A program made the translations under genes and the position numbers. The notes below the pieces were generated by a model. That model was given only the letters and a program-made list of their open reading frames with translations. It was not told the origin of the DNA and did not search any database. Source: Afipia sp. (GTDB lineage: Bacteria > Pseudomonadota > Alphaproteobacteria > Rhizobiales > Xanthobacteraceae). Taken from it: 5,288 nt of DNA. The DNA lies in the NCBI GenBank assembly GCA_026400415.1, contig JAPLPA010000234.1, positions 4,918-10,205 of the forward strand, given 5' to 3'. Shown one piece after another: positions 5,112-5,288 of this stretch (the first letter of the stretch is position 1; every line of letters starts with the position of its first letter).

Positions 5112-5288
5112 TCAGCGTCCCTTGAACTTTGCGGGGCGTTTTTCGAGAAACGCCGCAACGCCTTCCTTGAAATCCTCGGCGCGGCCGGCAGCAACCTGCG
5201 ATTGCTTTTCCATGTCGATCTGTTGCTCGAACGAATTTTCCGGGCTTTCCCAATAGAGGCGACGGATCAGCGACAGCGCGACCGTCGG
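5112..5288 (-). CDS. Enoyl-CoA hydratase/isomerase family protein, C-terminal 58 residues (runs off the right edge)
   Basis: The reading frame is open to the right edge and stops with TGA at 5114-5112. The tail reads LSLIRRLYWESPENSFEQQ, then DMEKQSQVAAGRAEDFKEG and VAAFLEKRPAKFKGR. The ending, ED(F/A)xEGxxAFxEKRxPxFxGR, is the hallmark C-terminus of crotonase-superfamily enoyl-CoA hydratases, whose last helices close the trimer. The family hydrates trans-2-enoyl-CoA in fatty-acid or aromatic degradation; the oxyanion-hole and catalytic glutamate region lies outside the window, so hydratase versus isomerase cannot be decided. The gene converges on the small plus-strand gene with 11 bases between the two stops. 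A 7-bp inverted repeat at 5134-5153 lies inside the coding end. Confidence 0.9.
   Translation of the reverse strand, partial: PTVALSLIRRLYWESPENSFEQQIDMEKQSQVAAGRAEDFKEGVAAFLEKRPAKFKGR
5134..5153. repeat. Inverted repeat inside the hydratase 3' end, downstream of the convergent gene
   Basis: GGCGTTT (5134-5140) and AAACGCC (5147-5153) form a perfect 7-bp stem with a six-base loop, 33 bases past the stop of the plus-strand gene. It may act as a 3'-end stem for the plus transcript. It is coding on the minus strand (part of AAFLEKRP) and no T-run follows on either side, so it may simply reflect codon choice. Confidence 0.3.

Noticed and set aside
4714..5253. Open minus-strand frame of 179 codons across the small gene and the hydratase end
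   Set aside because: It overlaps the hydratase C-terminus in another frame and the small gene antisense; its composition is basic and low quality.
1..5288. Mobile element, defence system, CRISPR, or biosynthetic cluster
   Set aside because: No transposase, integrase, long terminal repeats, spaced direct repeats or toxin/effector domains are visible; the genes are housekeeping and intact.

Overview
This window looks like ordinary core chromosome of an alphaproteobacterium, most likely of the Nitrobacteraceae/Bradyrhizobiaceae group (Bradyrhizobium, Rhodopseudomonas, Afipia, Oligotropha, Nitrobacter). The assignment rests on remembered resemblance of the protein sequences and gene order (murJ, trpS, a universal stress protein, an Nfu-type protein) to that group, plus a moderately GC-rich composition judged by eye. 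It has not been tested by a search. I see no mobile element, CRISPR array, phage gene, tRNA or rRNA.

The left two thirds (1-3458) is one minus-strand cluster, read from right to left. It begins with murJ (lipid II flippase), then trpS (tryptophanyl-tRNA synthetase, 46 bases after murJ), a small universal stress protein, and the first 27 codons of an Nfu/NifU-type Fe-S scaffold protein that runs off the left edge. The four share orientation and have gaps of roughly 45 to 115 bases, so they may be co-transcribed. Their functions (envelope assembly, tRNA charging, stress, Fe-S delivery) are housekeeping and do not form one pathway.

A 154-base divergent intergenic region (3459-3612) separates murJ from a plus-strand PfkB-family kinase (3613-4614) that resembles the adenosine/nucleoside kinases of rhizobia. 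A second intergenic stretch (4615-4770) holds two possible RNA stems and a weak match to an alphaproteobacterial general-stress (EcfG-type) promoter. It is followed by a small plus-strand gene of unknown function (4771-5100) whose sequence recalls a degenerate GIY-YIG fold. Eleven bases further on, converging from the right edge, is the C-terminal end of an enoyl-CoA hydratase/isomerase gene (5112-5288, minus). No stretch longer than 300 bases lacks a gene.

I do not see a convincing undescribed multi-gene system. The points most worth a second look are the small GIY-YIG-like gene with its possible stress promoter, a pair of mutually exclusive hairpins covering the ribosome binding site of the Nfu gene, and a perfect hairpin just upstream of the kinase gene's ribosome binding site.
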